From positions 32,965,053-33,029,052 of the forward strand of contig CM060732.1 of assembly GCA_030704615.1 (NCBI GenBank): 64,000 nucleotides of DNA. Reading direction: 5' to 3'. Under the pieces are notes generated by a model. The model was not told the origin of the DNA, did no database searches, and saw only the letters and a list, made by a program, of their open reading frames with translations. Each line of letters begins with the position of its first letter. Position 1 is the stretch's first letter. Below, in pieces: positions 47,485 to 58,783 of the stretch. The DNA is from Takakia lepidozioides. Its lineage: Eukaryota > Streptophyta > Takakiopsida > Takakiales > Takakiaceae. The position numbers and the translations under genes were made by a program.

Positions 47485-48281
47485 AGTGTTGGGCGGTTAC
47501 CCGCCTGGGCCCCGGGTAACTGCCGGTTCCGGTTCCGGTTATGTGGAACCGGACCGGAATCGGACCCGCCTGTGCAGAACCGGAACCGGAACCGGAACCG
47601 CTCATTGGGGATTGTGTGGGAACCGGAACCGGCGGTTCCAGCTACGACCACATGTGTGGGAACCGGCGGTTCCAGCTCCAAAGCGGTTCCGGTTCCGGTT
47701 CCGGTCCACCCGTGGGCTGTAGCCGTAAATGGGGCTGTAGCCCTGAATGTCTCTAGTACCTACCAAAGCGCTTCTAAGTCCGGTTCTTGGTTCTTGACCC
47801 CTTGGTGGGGCTGGTGGGCCCAGGGAAAAACTTATTTAATGCTCTTAAGCTCCTGAGATCCTGGGTTCAATGCTTGAAGGCCATGAGATTCTATGTTCAA
47901 TGCTTCAGCGCCATGAGATCTTGGGTTCAATCTCCAGCTCCATGATATCCTGGCTAAGTTCATTAATAAAATGTTTGAAGATGCCAATACTTGCCAAGTA
48001 GCTGAATAGTACTTTCAACCCATAAAATTTTACCCATTTTCTTCTACCAGTTTATTTAGAGTATTTTTGTTTGTTTTTTTGTGTTAGTGAAAACTAACAA
48101 AATCGTTGGATTTTAGTTCAAATATGTGAATACACTGCTATTTAATCTACCGGACTGATAAAATATTTTAAATCTAATTAAATTAAACAAATATATTTTT
48201 AAAATAGAACCGGAACCTAACCGGAACCGATGGTTTTTATCAGCAACTAACCGGTAACCGGAACCGCCCCCATGTTTAAGA
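47485..48281. mobile_element. CCGGAA-rich, hAT-like nonautonomous remnant
   Basis: Dense CCGGAA/TTCCGG repeats at 47,515-47,710 and again at 48,205-48,265. The left end begins CAGTGTTGGGCGGTTACC. The right end read in reverse begins AACATGGGGGCGGTTCC, so the ends share GGGCGGTT. Such subterminal repeats and CAG ends are typical of hAT elements. No transposase and no convincing 8-bp target duplication are seen. Its right edge coincides with the truncation of A3. Confidence 0.4.
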
Positions 48282-51046
48282 CACAGTCGTCTCCACAATG
48301 GCTTGGTCATACTGCATAACAGCGGGCGAAATCTGGGGCAAGCGAGCGGTGGGAATTTCTCACACGGAATCCCCGCTTGAAGGCGATGGCGATCTGGAAT
48401 TGCGAGGGCTTCCACTGTTGGAAGACACATTGTGCGGCAACATGACGGGCCCTCGAGGTGTTGTCCAAATGTTCCTGTCGGATCTCCATGAATCCTCTTC
48501 GCACCCGGGTTCCTCTTCAATCCTCCGCCTCACAGGGCGAGTACAGACGTCCCCCTCTAGGTGCTCACTTCTGCGGTGCAGAGGCGTCCCTGTGATATTC
48601 TTTCGCAATGCTGTCGCCCATTTCAGTGGATTCTTCGACCTCGAAGCTGTTCGCACCAACAATTCCTCCCTGTCCGGCCCAAAGCCCCATTGTTTCCCGC
48701 TCAGGAACTTGTAGTACGTGGCTTGCTGCATGATTGCTCTGTCGATGTCCTCCGTTGTGGCCGTCACTACGTCCACCAGATGTGCGGCAGAAGACGCTCG
48801 CCAGGAGGAGTGCACTGATTCTGCCATATTCGTGTTCGGCATGTCCATGTCGGAATCCAAGCACCGCTCCTACAAGGACACAAACAATGGTGAGGAACCA
48901 ATGGAAAGGTCCGTAATAGAAAGACAATTGCACGAAAATGACAGCATCATACCTCTCGCATGTACTGTCCGAACTGTCGATACCGGAAATGCCACCACCC
49001 CAGCCAGCTGTGCAAGGCTCCCAGATTGGTTGTCTCCACTGCACCTGACGTGTTCCATCAAGCCTCGATGATAGCAAACTTAACCTCCGCGTCATCAAAT
49101 GTGGGTGCATCTTTCCACGCCATACAAAGGACACGGTGTTCAGCCTGGAATGAGCTAGCAACAAATTTGGTAGTGTAGTGAGATAGACTCTGCATCCAAT
49201 GGAATCCACAGGATCTCTCTTTCCCCTCCATTGGAACATTGGGGTCCTCACCGTACACACGCCGCACCAATGCCCAGTTGGCCTGAGCGTTGTCTGCCAT
49301 GAATCCCCTGAAATTGGGCTCTGGCAATCCCGCCCTTGCCATCTGCTCGTTTATGCCCTCCCACATATGCATCTCCAACTGTGTGTCCTCCCCTTTCATC
49401 TCGCAGATTGCAATCGTCATGAGCCTCTTGGAGTGATAGTCATAAACATGCGCACCCATAGTCACCCACTGATGGTTTGTAATTTGCTTGATGTGATCAA
49501 ACATCACCCAAGCATTCGACAAGTTTCCAGTTGTCATGTGAGTGACCAAGTCGACTCCACTCCCAGGCCCACACGTCGACATTTTAAAAATGTAACAACG
49601 ATCAGATTCGCTGCCTTGCCCTGGAAACCTGCTACCTTGGATGTAGTCATATCCAGTCATTCGTTTCACCTCCAGGATTGAGTGCATGTCCGACCCCCAG
49701 CCGAACTCCTGCTTGCAAGATACGATGTGATTCCACACATTCGGACTACAAACGTGCGAGACGGACTCCAACAGGTCAAGCATCTCCTCTTCGTTCAAGG
49801 GCACTCGGTCTGAACCATCTTCAAACATGATTTTGCCAAGAGCAATCTTGTGGGCTGCCTTCAGCTGAATCTGCTTTGGTCTGGCTCCGGGGCTCAATTT
49901 CACCTCCTCTTTTATGATGTCGTGTGCTTCCTGCACAGCCTCACGCATGTTGCTTCTCGCCAAGGGGTGGCAGTGGACCCCAACGTGTATGCAAGCTCTA
50001 GTCAAGTCCGGAAGCAAATGGATAATGTAATATTGCTTGGCTCTGCACATGGACATGCACGTCGGTGGTTCTTTGCAATGTGCGCACTTGAAAGTACCCG
50101 CAGGAGCTTGGCTAGAGACAATGAATGGATGATGCGTTGTGCCAGTCCAATCCGTCTCGTTTCTCCGCCCTCCTTTGGAAAGAAAGTGGAAGCAGGCGGG
50201 ATTGAGGCACCTCAGCTTCCCCGCACAGAGGACGTATCGTACACGAACACCATCAGCAATTTTCGTGCTACTGGTCTTCGTCACACACCAGGGGTGTCCG
50301 TCATGCTTTCGATCCATGTCTGTTAACATCCCTGAGGCTTTGTTTGAGGAAGTAACAGGTGGAAACTCGAAGATGACATTGCCATCGACTTCGAGAGGCA
50401 GATACGTTACCTTCCTGACTGGAAATTTGGCATAGTCGAGAACAGCCAGCTCGGAGCGAGAACCATCGAGGTGATGTTGCCGTAGGAGCTGCACAATGGA
50501 CCGGGTTGGAGTTATGCTCGAGGGTACATGCGTAGCACCTGCAGAGACGTCCATCTCGGATTTGAACGACCGTGTGGAGGACATGGGGACCTCAATGCAC
50601 TCATCTTCATCGTCGGAAATGTCGAATACGTCCACACGAGAAGCTATGGAGGGTCTTGACGGTCCAGGTCGGGAATGATTATCGTTGCATACCTCTCTGT
50701 TGGCAGTGGCCGCCTGTCGGTTTCCGGACTCCTTTGTGGATAGTGTGGGCAGCGACTGATTCGGAAAGGGAATGGGCATTCCCACAGCTCGGTACAGGAT
50801 GGTGTCTGATGGGGGTACGTGCCAAACGATTCCGCAACCTTCGTCGTTACCTAGCACGACAATGGTCTCGTCAACCTGTCCAGGAACATCCTTCCTTTCT
50901 TCTTCCAAATAAACTGTGCCCGGTTTGAGCTTGAATTTGGAACAAAGGTAAGTTTCAGTCACTCTGCAAAGTCCTCCCTCGTTTGGGATCCAGGCTCTCC
51001 CAAGTTGCGGAGGACAACAAACTATAGCGTAGGAATTCGGAGCCAT
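48282..51046 (-). pseudogene. Gene A3: DDE-type transposase, truncated
   Basis: Close relative of A2. Exon 1 is 51046-48953 (start MAPNSYAIVCC; donor GTATGA) and exon 2 starts at 48869 (acceptor TTGTAG). It keeps MDRKHDGHPWC, the cysteine clusters (KCAHCKEPPTCMSMC), GAHVYDYHSKRLMTIAICEM, GFMADNAQANW and NTNMAESVHSSW. Breaks: in-frame TGA at 49058-49060 where A2 has Trp, a frameshift near 48,365, and truncation at about 48,282 that removes the C-terminal half of exon 2 and any SWIM finger. No B gene lies upstream. Confidence 0.82.
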
Positions 51047-51420
51047 CGAAGACCGCACGAAGTTGGCAAGTGCGAGGTTCAGTATAGCGACAGACCAAGG
51101 CTCACAGACACCATGCGGAGTCCATCGACGATTGGAAGTCACACATTGAAGTGGAAAGTATTGTTTCAAGTTACATGCATGAAGGTGGGAGGTGTGATTC
51201 CATAGCCAGTAAGTTAGACAATGATGGCCGATTCGGCGACGAAATAACATCTCCTGACAGTTTCTCCTGAGGGTGGATCCAGCAGTATTCTCGATGCAGA
51301 CATGAACATTCGCACTGACAAGTGCCAGTACTGTTAGTTAAAACGGTCAGACAACCAAGTTGTGCTCATCAAGACTGGCCGCACTTGTGTTGTTTCGGAA
51401 CAATGCAACCCATTCAAGTT

Positions 51421-51515
51421 CAGCATGCGGAAATGAGGTTCCAGATTTCCGTCCAGAGTGATACTTTCGATTGCTGCTGGACGGAAATACGGCGCCGCAT
51501 TTCCGTTTTGCATCT
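51421..51515. repeat. Palindrome of array-2 type upstream of A3
   Basis: Contains GGACGGAAATACGGCGCC followed by GCATTTCCGT, a GGCGCC-centred palindrome, plus a TTTCCGTCCAG half-site just before it. It lies on the promoter side of A3, as array 2 does for A2. Confidence 0.8.
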
Positions 51516-54182
51516 TGGTCATGCACCAGAGCGACGGAAATGCCGTGAAGATTTTCAAACTGCCCGCCCGAAATGCTAGCGCAGGATCCCCGCGCAGCTA
51601 CGAGCAGGCGAGTAGTCCTCCTTCTCCTCCCATTCGGTTGTCATGACGTCCACAACGTCGCCGTAAACGTGGTGTGAAAGTCAATTTTGAGTGGAAAGAA
51701 ATAGCTGGGCAACAAGGTGCAATTTGCAGCACAATGAATCATGCAAGATAGAGCAATTCAGCTTCTAATCGCCACCAAATGGAGTCCTTTCGTCCGTTCA
51801 GTTCTTCTTTCGTTCAAATCTGGTCCTTGTAATCTGTGCGCTTCCAAGCCATGAGGATGCAACACACTTGCATGCTATGATCAAACACTTGGCTGCAGCT
51901 TCTCTCTCTGCACTATAAACACAGCGCCACATAAATTTTGTGTACAAGCAAACATGTGCACAAAGTTGTCTTCGGTAGCTTGCAAAGTACCCCAACAAAG
52001 TATGCAACTTGTTCCTCTAGTTCACTTCAAAAGTTCTCTTGTTCTTTTTCCATGCCTGTCTAAGCTTTTGAAATGGACAGAAAAATACAAGAGTGCCAGT
52101 TGAAAACTTGGGCCTTTGAAAATGCCTCCAGTGATTAGCTCAATTTGTTTTTGGCAGTCAAGGGATTCACTTGTAAACTTGTAGACCACAACTCCACTTT
52201 CATTTGTACTTTATTCATGGTTGCATCGGACATGGCCTGCAGATCCCTTTGTTCTCACTGCTAGTGCCATCCGGTTCTATATCAAACTTGGCCAGCAATA
52301 GGTACTCATTTTCCTGTTAATATTGGACCTTCGGAATATGAATGTCGCAGGCTATTTGCCCAAATGTGGCTCTCATTGGGGTGGTGGTGAAACCAAGAGG
52401 GCAGCCACGGTTATCACCCTAAAGGAGAAAATCAGAATTAGCCTAACTTTGACTTTGCTCTGGAGATTGCAAGACTTGGGGGACCCTTATACAGAATTGC
52501 AATCACAAATGGAGAAAATCCAACATGTTAAAACTTTTGAAGATTCAACTATGAAAATCAAAATTTTAACACATGAACTTGCAGCCAAGTAGAAAAACTC
52601 TCTGTAAGTCACAATTTAATCATCAAGTTCTAAACCAAATGGATTTAGATATGGCTTCATTCCTGAAGACTGCTGGAACCTGTTATCTACGGTTTCACGC
52701 TAAACTACACGAAGATACAAATCGGTCTTGAAGTGATCAGTCAACCCTGTGCTTCAGGTTGTGGAGAGTCCACTTGGCCACATAGGGATGAGTGACATAT
52801 AATTGGACGCATGAGACAAGAAGAAAAGCATTACCAGGTCCAGAAACATTGTGAGCATGTGGAGGGAGAGCATATTCTCCCACACAAAAAAGAACGGAGA
52901 GGAAGAAAGAAAGACTTCATAACGACCACAGGAAGCCAAAGAGCTTATGTGAGTGTTGACTATTCCTAAAGAACCACGCTAACTTAAAGGTAACCACGCT
53001 AAGTTAAGTAGAACACACAAAATTCTGAGCCCTTATAGACATGCATAAGCAGGGTCTTAATGAGATAACCAAGTGTTCCGAATGATCGTGATCGCAAGTT
53101 CATTATATTTGGTGATCCAGTCGATGGCGTCATCCCATTTCATTGTTTAGTCATCCCATTTCATTGTTTAGTACGTAATATGGCCAGCAATTTGAGAATT
53201 GTTGCAGAACAGTGCAGAATACTTGATTGTATTTGTAAGATGGACTCCAGACAATGAAGGGAGACGGATGATCTGAACTAATGTGTCTATCAAACTCAAG
53301 TCAACCACTCGGATGAAGTATCCGAAGTATGTCTCCACACAAACATAAGTGTACTAAGGCAGTGGCTACCGGACAATCCAACCCCAAACGTTTACCAACT
53401 GACGTTTACCAACTGTGAATGTGATGATTGCTGTGTGTGAGTTCTTCTGGGGACCACTAAGTTAAAATATCAGTCAAATTTGGCATCCTCCATCAGCAAA
53501 ATTGTGCAAGTCCACAACATAAACTATAGAGTCAACGATGCTACACTAGAAGGAAGCAAGCACTGCCCCTTTACTTGCAACAAATTTGACAGCATATGAG
53601 TGTCGAGGCTACTAGTTTTGCATAGACCTCAATATCATGACAAAGACGTATAGAGAGAGGACACCTATAAGCGTCCAAAACATGGTTTTAACATAACAAA
53701 TAATCAGAAGAATAATGTTTGTTGCTGATTCACTTGCTACCAGAAAAAAGATCAATACACCCCAAAACCAGTGCCCTAATCAAAGAGACCACAGCAGATA
53801 CACTCACAGACCAACAAGGTGCAGGCCCCAGATCCATGGCCACGCAATAATTACACATGCTATAGAAGCCAGGTGCTCAGTTGACATGCCCAATACTCCA
53901 CGCAAGACAGAAAAGAAAGAATGTGATGCATTAAATCACGACTTCAAATTATCAAATCTTTCAAGAAAAATAAGGACGCTAATATCAATATGCGATAACA
54001 CCAATTCTCTCCATGTAAAATCTGAACTAACAGCCGCAACTGGATTGGTGTGAAACAAGATGGAACCTTCACTCCAAGAATGAGTGTGATTGAAGGAAAT
54101 CAATGAGCACACAGAGAAGTTCTCCTGCTGAGGAACGAAATCGGCTGAGTGAGTCAGTGCTGTTCAGGTAAAAATGTTGCAG
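51516..54182. other. No recognisable gene
   Basis: About 2.7 kb without family-like frames, splice-consistent exon series or repeat arrays. It may include A3 element remains and the 3' flank of the mutase gene. Confidence 0.4.
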
Positions 54183-56703
54183 CTACTCTGCCTTACCAAC
54201 CTGCGATGCTGTCACTTTGTCTCCTGAGGTGATCTCTGTCCAAGCATCAATCCAGGTGATCATGGCATCTGATAGCTTTGTAAAGTAAGGGTCCACACCG
54301 TTTAATTTCTCTCTTACCTGTTTCATAAAGGAAAAGAATGGTAAGATGCTTCAAGTGTTGATAAAGACACTCCATGAACTCTTATCAGAACCGAACAGCA
54401 TTCGCAACATAACAAGGTGCAAGTGGAACTTAAACAGAGACATCAAGGAGGTTCACTACATCTACTTGATTTCCATTCAAGGAGTGTAGTGTTGAACGAA
54501 ATATTACTAATGGATATCTCCCCTTGTTTCTGTCTGACCAGCTTGATGCAGATCTGAGGAGATTTGACATTGGCACCCTGACACCATGCCCTAGGCCCTG
54601 GTGTAATATTGGTCAGACAAAAATGTTTGGAATCCTAAAATTTACAAGCTGAGGGACGGGCAAACATGAATTAAATAGCTCAGTTATACTTCTTTCGCAT
54701 GTAGTGCATTCAAGGGGTGAAAACAGCAAGGGAATTACAGCCAACCTGCTTGGACAGCTCAATATAGCACTGCTCCACAGTCTCAGCGGTTTTGGGGAGC
54801 TGCACTTGCTGGAAGAAGGGAATGATTTCCTCCTGCCAGAAAATGCCCTTGAACTCCTTCTTCAAGTTCACAAATGGATTACTAGCCTTGCTGTGATGTA
54901 TGTAAGGCAGCCCTGTCTTCACGCCATAGCCAAGATGGTCACAGATTACCTGCCCCAGCCAGAGAAACTTTGTTGTTCTTCATTGCAATTCTTATATTCC
55001 AGGCCAATGGTTAATGGAGACTTCCTGCAGGAATGATGGTACTCTCACATCAACGAGAAACCCTATAGTAATAAAATTAATTCTAGTTTGTGACCTCTGC
55101 TTCACAAATCAAACCAGTTCAAGTCCACATATGTATAGCAGTAAATCCCATGTCAAACTTGTTTGCAAACCATGTTCAGCATGTCAGCAGTTTGTGCTAA
55201 CCTTGCAGCACCAGCCTGCCCACATGTCGTCATACCGTCCAATTGGCTGGCCATCTCCCATGAGACCAAAGTACATTGCAGGGCCTATAAGTTCTCTATC
55301 GAAGGCCAAATTCATCCCACACATTGGGAACAATGTGCCTTTTGGGATGGTCATCACAGCATCCACGTATCTGGGAAGCAAACACAGAATTAGCAAGGTT
55401 AGTAGCCTTGGCCCAAGCCCATAGCGGATTGTCGAGCACATTTTCGTTCCCCTTTCACCAGGAATCCTGGTGCCCACATTGGTGCAGAGGGAAGAAATAC
55501 TCGTTACCCTACATTGGATCATTGAATTCTGGTCCTTGGGAAGACACCCTAAGTAACCTCCAGTACCAGACCATGTTGTGTCTCACATCTGCTTCGTTCT
55601 TTTCTTTCTCCACACATCTTCCGATCAAGAAGGATCGCCCTGCAGTCCCACTCTGAGCTAAGGTACTCTAGGCCCTTACCAAGACAGTTGTCATATCCTC
55701 AAATGTAGGCAGCTGTCGCTCTGGGCTGACTACACTGCAGAGTGATTTAAACGCAGAATCATCCAACCCATGACAGAACGAGGGGTAGACCATGGGGAAG
55801 TAAATGCAGAAACCACCGGAGCTAGCAGAACCGCAGAGAGATACAAGCATATTTGACTGGTCCTTTATGCAGGCCTGCTCCTACCAGCCCCCAACATGAA
55901 GATCCACGAGGAGCGTAACACACGTATTCAGCACACAGCGGGGAATGCAGAACGAAGCCACTAACCTCTTATTTCTTTCTGCGGGTTTGACCAATTGCGT
56001 GGGAGCATCGTAATCAGGAACGTTAAGCCAGAGTCCATGCGAGAGGGCGGTCGGTACGCCCTCTCGCAGACTGAAAGGGTACCCACGAACGAAGTCCGCA
56101 CCCGCACGATAAGGATCATACAGGGTGTTGAAGAAGTAGGGCGTCGAGTTTGAAAGCAAGTTTGTTATGTGCTGCTCCAGAGCATTGATCTCCTTCCCCG
56201 TTGGGTCTTGCGCAACCTGTAAAAAACACCTTAAAAACCTTAGTTTGACGATATCAGCTGCTTGAAAACGGGTCACAGTCCACAGCTGAAGATGGTGTGA
56301 ATGCCCAGCTTTTGCATACCTTAGATCATACCACTTGCACAATCCGAAACTCAAGGAAAGGCTTGACTATCAACGATAAGGGATCGAGCTTTCTCACCCA
56401 GCAATCATCATCAATGGTGTAGATATACTTCTTCTTTGACATCATGAACCCAAAGCAGCGGCAAGCACTGTCTTTGAAGGAGATGCACGATGCCTTGGGG
56501 CCCAGGATGCGATTGATGTCATTGCGGTTGTACAGCTCGTAGTCATAACCATCCGGCACCCTGATTTTCCTGTTGGGATCCCCGTCCTGCACTATGATCA
56601 GATGATACGGGCTCAAATAGGGTCGCCATTGCTCTAGAAAGTCCAGGTTCCTTATAGTGGGTATCACAATGTCTAGCTCATCCCTCAACAAGGGCTCCGC
56701 CAT
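54183..56703 (-). CDS. RGP: UDP-arabinopyranose mutase / reversibly glycosylated polypeptide
   Basis: Complete five-exon gene: 56703-56398, 56216-55966, 55370-55202, 54949-54746 and 54317-54183; 354 residues, the usual family length. Donors are GTGAGA, GTTAGT, GTTAGC and GTTGGC; all phases match. The enzyme interconverts UDP-arabinopyranose and UDP-arabinofuranose at the Golgi/cytosol for cell-wall synthesis. Visible: [18 protein letters not shown] at the N-terminus, the metal-binding DDD in [29 protein letters not shown] (the Arg of DPYR is the known reversible glycosylation site of this family), [31 protein letters not shown] and [13 protein letters not shown]. The last exon ends the protein with [18 protein letters not shown] and stop TAG at 54185. 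No damage seen. Confidence 0.96.
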
Positions 56704-58783
56704 CGCCCTTCTTTCCTTCCCGAATCCCTGTCACCTCGCCTGCAGATCAAGCACCCTCCACACAGATTTTGCAGGCTTAAAAAATCTGCTGCTTTTCACC
56801 GCATCAACACATCACACGAGAGAGCTGCAAAGCCCAACTTCCAAGCTGCATACGCCCATGCCCAATCCCGGGGCCCGTTCCATTTCCGGAACGCCCCATG
56901 TCTTCTTTGTTTATCTTCCTTTCTAATCCTAAACACAAATGTTTCCTCAATCCTTGAAGATTATTTTCTGATACTTAACTTGGTCACCGCTGGAGCCCTT
57001 TGAACCTCTTGACTCACAAAATTGGCGAATCCGGTGGAAATGCTCATGGATCAATCCTGATTTAGACCAATTTTTTCTTTCTTTAGAGAGCCCAAGCAGA
57101 TCTTTCCAATGAGCCTTAAATTGTCTCATTGCAATACTGGCAAAGAGAAAGGAAAGTCTTCCTCTTTTTGGCCAGTTGTCTGATCTAATTCGGGCAGTAG
57201 GTGATGCTAGATTGGCTTTGTTATGTTTAAGTTTTATTTCTCCACTCTCTAACTCTTGTAAAGGGGGGTTGGTATCATGTGAGCACAGCGTTAGCCTGCT
57301 CACGTGAGCACACTCCACCACCCTTGTTGGACTCGTGCATTTGTGCAGTACATCTGTGCCAACTCAGCAAAGGTGAAGCCTTCAGTAGTGTAGCCAAAAA
57401 CCCGAAACCTGTAGTGGCGGCGGTGAATTACTAAGCAGCGATAAATTTCGCACTGAAAAATACTTGGTGATATGGGCACAAACTAAGCAGCGGTGAATTT
57501 CGCACTGAGAAATACTTGGTGATATGGCACAAACTAAGCCCTGGTGAAATTCGCATTGAGTAATAGTTGGTGATATGGGAACAAGCTAAGGAAGCGGTGG
57601 GTTTGCACTGAAAAATCCCATCACCCAAAAATCCTACATCCAAAAGGAATGGGTGGGGGCTTTAAAAATGACATATTCATCCAATCTGATTGCTTCTCAG
57701 GCGGAATTTCACATTGCGAAATTATTCATAGTTTAGGGTTTTTTGGTTTGTGTTTTTTTGTGGCCACAATCTGATTGTTTCTCAGGCGGAATTTCGCAGT
57801 GCGAAATTATCCATGGTTGTTTTTTTTTTGGCAAGGGAAAGGACCTTAGTTGAACTTATGGAGAAAAAGGCGCGCCTATAGGGTAACATGTTCATCAGGT
57901 ATAGGGGCTACTTGTTCTTTATGTGTTAGTTTCGCATGATTGTTAATTTCGTCAATTTCATTTTGCTTTGGAAACTTCCAAGAAATTTTGTAAGAATTTG
58001 GGGAATATGCCCTTGTGCTCATGAGTATGCTCACATCGGCGTCTGCATGCTCACGCGCTACCCAATCTCTTGTACAGTCACCGCATTTTGGTCTTTTATA
58101 AAGCTTTACTGTGTTGGTTGAAGAAGACTGCTTGTTGATCCAAGTCTCTTTTTGTGCTCAAAGTAGAATTGGGTAGCAGGACTTGGGACCACATTGAGGT
58201 TCCTTTTTTTTGCATCTTCCACTAAAACACCCAAAAGAAGGGGGGGAAAACATATAAAACACCCAGCAGGAAGTTCCAAATTTATCTAATTTGCCAATGG
58301 GTAGGTAAAAATTGAAGTCGGTGAGGGTGACACAGGGCATGTTGTTAAAATGAATTTCATACTCTTTGATCACTTGGAGGGTATCAACGCAAACAAATGA
58401 AGTGTGTTAACATGACACATGGCCACTAGGATTCTCAAACATGGATCTACTATTGACTGGAAAAGTTAGGAAAATATTCTCATTACAGTCTTGGATGGAT
58501 TGGCTGACCTCCGATTGTCTTCTGCAGATTGGCTCTCGATTTGGCACATTTGGCCAGGGGCTCCTGTCGGGGTGGGGCCTCCTTATCTTTTGCCTATGTT
58601 TGCACCCCAGGGGAGCCACTTTATAATTAATTGCCCTCTCTCTCTCACTATATATATATTTGTTTTTTTACTGGAAGACCTGCCCTTCTCTTGAGTCTAT
58701 TCTAGAACTGACCTGCATAAAATCTGGGAATGTAGTTATGGACACCATGACTGCAGCCCAGATTACGATTTATGAGAAATGGC
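56704..58783. other. Intergenic region between mutase and FANCD2
   Basis: Holds the mutase promoter on the left and the FANCD2 3' flank on the right. A minus-strand frame at 57321-56947 (124 codons, Lys-rich) has protein-like composition but no recognised family. The rest consists of short repeats and AT-rich sequence. Confidence 0.45.
57424..57640. repeat. Tandem repeat, about 60-bp units
   Basis: Three to four imperfect copies of a block with GCGGTGAATTTCGCACTGA followed by AATACTTGGTGATATGG. A related duplication of CTCAGGCGGAATTTCRCA lies at 57.69 and 57.78 kb. Confidence 0.8.

Noticed and set aside
54183-56703. Bacterial-type UDP-galactopyranose mutase
   Set aside because: Sequence landmarks ([17 protein letters not shown]) are those of the plant RGP family, not the flavoprotein mutase.
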